From Pseudomonadota bacterium (lineage in GTDB: Bacteria > Pseudomonadota > Gammaproteobacteria > Steroidobacterales > Steroidobacteraceae): a DNA stretch of 10,490 nt. The notes beneath the pieces are model-generated. The model ran no database searches and was not told where the DNA came from. It saw nothing but the letters and a program-made list of their open reading frames with translations. The translations under genes were made by a program, and so were the position numbers. Numbering within the stretch: position 1 is the stretch's first letter; the number at the start of each line of letters is the position of its first letter. Where the stretch lies: positions 1-10,490 of the forward strand of contig JAPTUI010000215.1 in the NCBI GenBank assembly GCA_028067895.1. Reading direction: 5' to 3'. Of this stretch, positions 8,158-10,490 are shown one piece after another.

Positions 8158-8202
8158 TGCCGCCCCCTTTTGGACCCCACTGGAACCTTCTGGAGCCCCG
8201 GT

Positions 8203-8337
8203 ATGAAGCGTACCTATCAGCCGAGCAAGCTGCGCCGTAAGCGCACGCACGGGTTCCGGGCGCGCATGGCGACCCAAAACGGCCGCAAAGTGCTGGCCCG
8301 TCGCCGTGCCAAAGGACGTAAGAAGCTGATCCCGTAA
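8203..8337 (+). CDS. rpmH: 50S ribosomal protein L34
   Basis: A 44-residue, strongly basic protein, MKRTYQPSKLRRKRTHGFRA followed by RMATQNGRKVLARRRAKGRK and KLIP. It matches the L34 family nearly throughout (E. coli L34 has 46 residues and the same MKRT-QPS, HGFRARMAT-NGR and VLARRRAKGR blocks). L34 binds 23S rRNA in the large subunit. GGAG (8192-8195) lies seven bases before ATG. It is the first gene of the plus-strand operon, diverging from dnaA, as in most bacteria. A 106-bp gap with a strong hairpin separates it from rnpA. Confidence 0.98.
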   Translation: MKRTYQPSKLRRKRTHGFRARMATQNGRKVLARRRAKGRKKLIP

Positions 8338-8344
8338 CGCGGGA

Positions 8345-8410
8345 CGGCGCTGACGACCGCTGCCCGGCCGGCGCCGATGCGTCTCCGGGGCTGGCTCGAC
8401 CCGGCCCCGG
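8345..8410 (+). other. Hairpins in the rpmH-rnpA gap, possible attenuator or processing site
   Basis: CCGGGGCTGG and CCGGCCCCGG (8385-8394 and 8401-8410) form a 10-bp stem with one G-U pair and a 6-base loop. A second stem, CGGCGC/GCGCCG (8345-8350 and 8371-8376), lies just before it with a 20-base loop. There is no T run after the main hairpin. L34 is needed in far larger amounts than RnpA, so partial termination or RNA processing here is plausible (inference). Confidence 0.5.
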
Positions 8411-8443
8411 GGCTGCATTCCGGCGTAGTACGAGGGGGTCCGC

Positions 8444-8827
8444 ATGTCCAGTGAGCCCCGAGCGCGGCTGACCTTTCCGCCATCGCGACGGGTGCGGCAC
8501 AAATCGGACTTCGATGCGGCCCGCCTGCGCGGCCGGCGCTTTGGCAACGGATTTTTCGCCGTGACAGTGATCAGCAACGACAAGACCGGTCCCCGCCTCG
8601 GCCTCGCCGTCGCGCTGCGCGTCACTCGGACCGCAGTGGAGCGCAATCGCATCCGCCGCATCATCCGCGAATCCTTCCGGCGCCATCAGCAAGCGCTGCC
8701 CGGCGTGGACCTCGTGGTCAGTGCCCGCGCTCGCTCGCGCGGTGCGCCGGGCCGCGAACTGCATGCCAGTCTCGAGGCGCTGTGGCGCCAGGTCAGTGAA
8801 CGATGCGTGCCCTCGCCCTCGCGCTGA
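8444..8827 (+). CDS. rnpA: Ribonuclease P protein component
   Basis: RnpA is the small basic protein that binds the RNase P RNA and the 5' leader of precursor tRNAs, aiding maturation of tRNA 5' ends. The 127-residue length and arginine-rich sequence fit the family. The landmark RNR motif is AVERNRIRRIIRESFR (64-79). RRVRHKSDFDAA (15-26), with its conserved Phe, and RLGLAVALRVTRTAV (51-65) match the central sheet. GAGGGGG (8432-8438) lies five bases before ATG 8444. The last 25 bases overlap yidD in another frame. The C-terminal CVPSPSR is not conserved and may exist only because of that overlap. It is the second gene of the rpmH operon. Confidence 0.96.
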   Translation: MSSEPRARLTFPPSRRVRHKSDFDAARLRGRRFGNGFFAVTVISNDKTGPRLGLAVALRVTRTAVERNRIRRIIRESFRRHQQALPGVDLVVSARARSRGAPGRELHASLEALWRQVSERCVPSPSR

Positions 8828-9048
8828 TCCGCCTGTATCAGTGGACCCTCAGTCCGCTGCTCGGGCCCAACTGCCGGTTCCACCCGTCCTGTTCCCACTA
8901 TGCCGCAGAGGCGATCGAACGCTTCGGCATCCTGCGCGGCGGCTGGCTCGCGCTGAAGCGCATCGGCCGCTGCCATCCCTGGCATGCGGGCGGCTACGAT
9001 CCGGTGCCCGTCCATGGCTCGACCCCGATTGCTCACCGACATGACTAA
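8803..9048 (+). CDS. yidD: Membrane protein insertion efficiency factor YidD
   Basis: YidD is a small inner-membrane-associated protein that helps YidC-dependent insertion of membrane proteins. The 81 residues start with an amphipathic segment, MRALALALIRLYQWTLSPLL. They continue with the family core CRFHPSCSHYAAEAIERFG (24-42), GGWLALKRIGRCHPWHAGG (46-64) and YDPVPV (65-70). The three conserved cysteines are at 24, 30 and 57. The start overlaps the end of rnpA by 25 bases and the stop overlaps the yidC start (ATGACTAA), so translation is probably coupled along the three genes. AGGTCA, about 8 bases upstream, is a modest ribosome binding site. Confidence 0.96.
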   Translation: MRALALALIRLYQWTLSPLLGPNCRFHPSCSHYAAEAIERFGILRGGWLALKRIGRCHPWHAGGYDPVPVHGSTPIAHRHD

Positions 9049-10490
9049 TCAACTGCGCTACTTCGTTTGGTTGGGACTTGCTCTGCTGCTGTGGTTCAAC
9101 TACACGACCTGGACCGCGGAGTTTGCGACGGCACCGACCGCGGCGCACACCCAGCAGGCCCCGGCTCCCGCGAGCCTCGCTGAGAACATCCCGCAGACCC
9201 AGGGCGCACCGGCTGGACACCCCGCGCCGGCGCCGCTTGCGAATGCCACGCCGGCTCGTGCCGCGAGCGCAAAGCTCGTCGCGGCGCCGGCCCCCGCGAT
9301 GCCGACGGTGCAAGTGCACACCGACGTATACGACCTGCAGATCAGCACCGAAGGCGGCACGCTCGAGCGCGTCGAGCTGCTGAAATATGCGAAGCTGAAG
9401 GGCAAATCCGAGCGCGTCGTCCTCGAAAACCCGACCCCGGCGAGCGAGTATCTGCTGCAGACTGGCCTCACGGGGCCGCCCGGTTCGGCCTACCCGACGC
9501 AGACGGCGACCTTCACCGCCCCGCAGCAGGAGTACCGCATGGGGCCAAGCGGGGTGCTCAGCGTGCCGCTCACCTGGACCGCCAACGGCATCACCGTCAC
9601 CAAGACCTTCATCTTCCGCAAGGGCTCCTACCGCATTCGTCTGCAGTACGCCATCCACAACGGCAGCGCGCAGCCGTGGACCGTCACGCAGTACGCGCAG
9701 CTGTTCCGCAACGATCCGCGCACCAGCGGCAGCTACTTCGATCCGGGCAGCAAGGCGTATCACGGTCCGGCCATCTGGAACGGCCACGAGTACGTGAAGC
9801 TCGATCCGGCGAGCAGCGACTACCAGCACTACACCCGCACGGTGACCGACGGCTGGATCGCCGTGCCGCAGCACGACTTCGTCAGTGCCGTGGTGCCGCC
9901 GAAGGGCGCCGCCTACCGGTTCAGCTCGCAGGTCTCGGGTACCGGGTATCTGCTGGCGGCCTCCGGACCTGAACATACGGTGCCCCCCGGAGCGGTACTC
10001 ACCCTCGGCCAGACGCTGTTCGTCGGTCCAACGCTGCATGCCCAGCTCGACCGGACCGATCCGACCCTCACCTACCTCGATGACTACGGCAAGCTCACCA
10101 TCCTGGCGCGCCCGCTGTTCTGGATGCTGAGCGAAGTTCACAAGCTCACCGGCAACTGGGGCGTGGCGATCATCGTCGTCACCATCCTGCTGAAGCTGCT
10201 GTTCTATCCGCTCTCGGAAACCAGTGGCCGCTCGATGGCCAAGATGAAGGCGCTCGGACCGCGCATCAAGAACATCCAGGAGACCTACAAGGACGACAAG
10301 GAGCAGCTCGGTCGCGCCATGATGGAGCTGTACAAGCGCGAGAAGGTCAATCCGGTCTCCGGCTGCCTGCCGATGCTCTTGCAGTTCCCGGTGTTCATCG
10401 CCTTCTACTGGGTGCTGCTCTACAGCGTCGAGCTGCGCCAAGCGCCGTTCATGTTCTTGATCCAGGACCTCTCGGCACGCGATCCGTACT
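9041..10490 (+). CDS. yidC: Membrane protein insertase YidC, partial (C-terminus beyond window)
   Basis: YidC (Oxa1/Alb3 family) inserts and folds inner-membrane proteins alone or with Sec. 483 codons are present. The first transmembrane helix is near 7-21 (YFVWLGLALLLWFNY). An Ala/Pro-rich linker (about 28-87) and a large periplasmic beta domain (about 90-340) follow, as in Gram-negative YidC. The conserved insertase core starts with GNWGVAIIVVTILLKLLFYP (371-390). Lys385 takes the place of the groove arginine (E. coli Arg366). SMAKMKALGPRIKNIQE, YKREKVNPVSGCLPMLLQFP and SVELRQAPF are family hallmarks. ATG 9041 gives the usual short N-terminus. ATG 9014 is in frame and would add nine residues (MARPRLLTD). 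Neither has a clear ribosome binding site, and 9041 overlaps the yidD stop, favouring coupling. Only the last helices are missing. Confidence 0.97.
   Translation, partial: MTNQLRYFVWLGLALLLWFNYTTWTAEFATAPTAAHTQQAPAPASLAENIPQTQGAPAGHPAPAPLANATPARAASAKLVAAPAPAMPTVQVHTDVYDLQISTEGGTLERVELLKYAKLKGKSERVVLENPTPASEYLLQTGLTGPPGSAYPTQTATFTAPQQEYRMGPSGVLSVPLTWTANGITVTKTFIFRKGSYRIRLQYAIHNGSAQPWTVTQYAQLFRNDPRTSGSYFDPGSKAYHGPAIWNGHEYVKLDPASSDYQHYTRTVTDGWIAVPQHDFVSAVVPPKGAAYRFSSQVSGTGYLLAASGPEHTVPPGAVLTLGQTLFVGPTLHAQLDRTDPTLTYLDDYGKLTILARPLFWMLSEVHKLTGNWGVAIIVVTILLKLLFYPLSETSGRSMAKMKALGPRIKNIQETYKDDKEQLGRAMMELYKREKVNPVSGCLPMLLQFPVFIAFYWVLLYSVELRQAPFMFLIQDLSARDPY

Noticed and set aside
7916..8202. dnaA-rpmH gap as the main origin
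   Set aside because: Only weak DnaA-like boxes (8037-8045 and 8062-8070) and a short AT-rich stretch are present. It cannot be excluded as an auxiliary origin, but the dnaA-dnaN gap is much better supported.
7916..8764. In-frame upstream extension of dnaA by 283 codons
   Set aside because: It would run antisense through rpmH and part of rnpA, has no DnaA-like sequence, and the family N-terminus begins right after TTG 7915, which has its own ribosome binding site.
8849..10441. A 530-codon minus-strand open frame across yidD and yidC
   Set aside because: It is the shadow of yidD and yidC, which are unmistakable on the other strand. The product is arginine, glycine and histidine rich with no family features, as expected for antisense frames in GC-rich DNA.

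Overview
The window carries a bacterial chromosomal replication-origin neighbourhood. The gene order gyrB-recF-dnaN-dnaA (minus strand) facing away from rpmH-rnpA-yidD-yidC (plus strand) is the classic origin arrangement. The DNA is GC-rich. GyrB is about 806 residues long and carries the extra block of roughly 165 residues between its Toprim half and its C-terminal end that is known from proteobacterial enzymes. Together with the RecF, DnaN and YidC sequences this points to a high-GC gammaproteobacterium. I cannot name a genus.

Left part (1-1700): the first 178 codons of a minus-strand gene, probably a PLP-dependent Cys/Met-metabolism enzyme with an unusually long N-terminal extension. It is followed by a divergent intergenic stretch and a plus-strand aldo/keto reductase. 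The reductase converges on gyrB, with a short perfect hairpin between the two.

Centre (1699-7915): gyrB, recF, dnaN and dnaA, all on the minus strand. recF ends within 30 bp of gyrB, with a TAATG overlap. A pair of strong GC hairpins separates dnaN from recF. Two near-consensus ParB-binding (parS) sites lie inside recF, each coding for the same pentapeptide VFHVE.

The 216-bp dnaA-dnaN gap (6359-6574) looks like oriC. In order from the dnaN side it has an AT-rich stretch, a perfect DnaA box, an IHF-like site and five DnaA-box-like 9-mers spaced 11-12 bp apart. The perfect DnaA box also covers the -35 of a likely dnaN promoter.

Right part (7916-10490): a 287-bp divergent region holds candidate promoters for dnaA (with a structured leader and a TTG start) and for rpmH. 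Then follow rpmH, a strong hairpin, rnpA, yidD overlapping rnpA, and yidC overlapping yidD. yidC runs off the window end.

The genes cover initiation (DnaA), the sliding clamp (DnaN), gap repair (RecF), supercoiling (GyrB), ribosome and tRNA maturation (RpmH, RnpA) and inner-membrane protein insertion (YidD, YidC). I found no mobile element, CRISPR array, tRNA or rRNA, and no clearly novel system. The points worth a second look are the origin architecture, the parS sites in recF and several regulatory hairpins.
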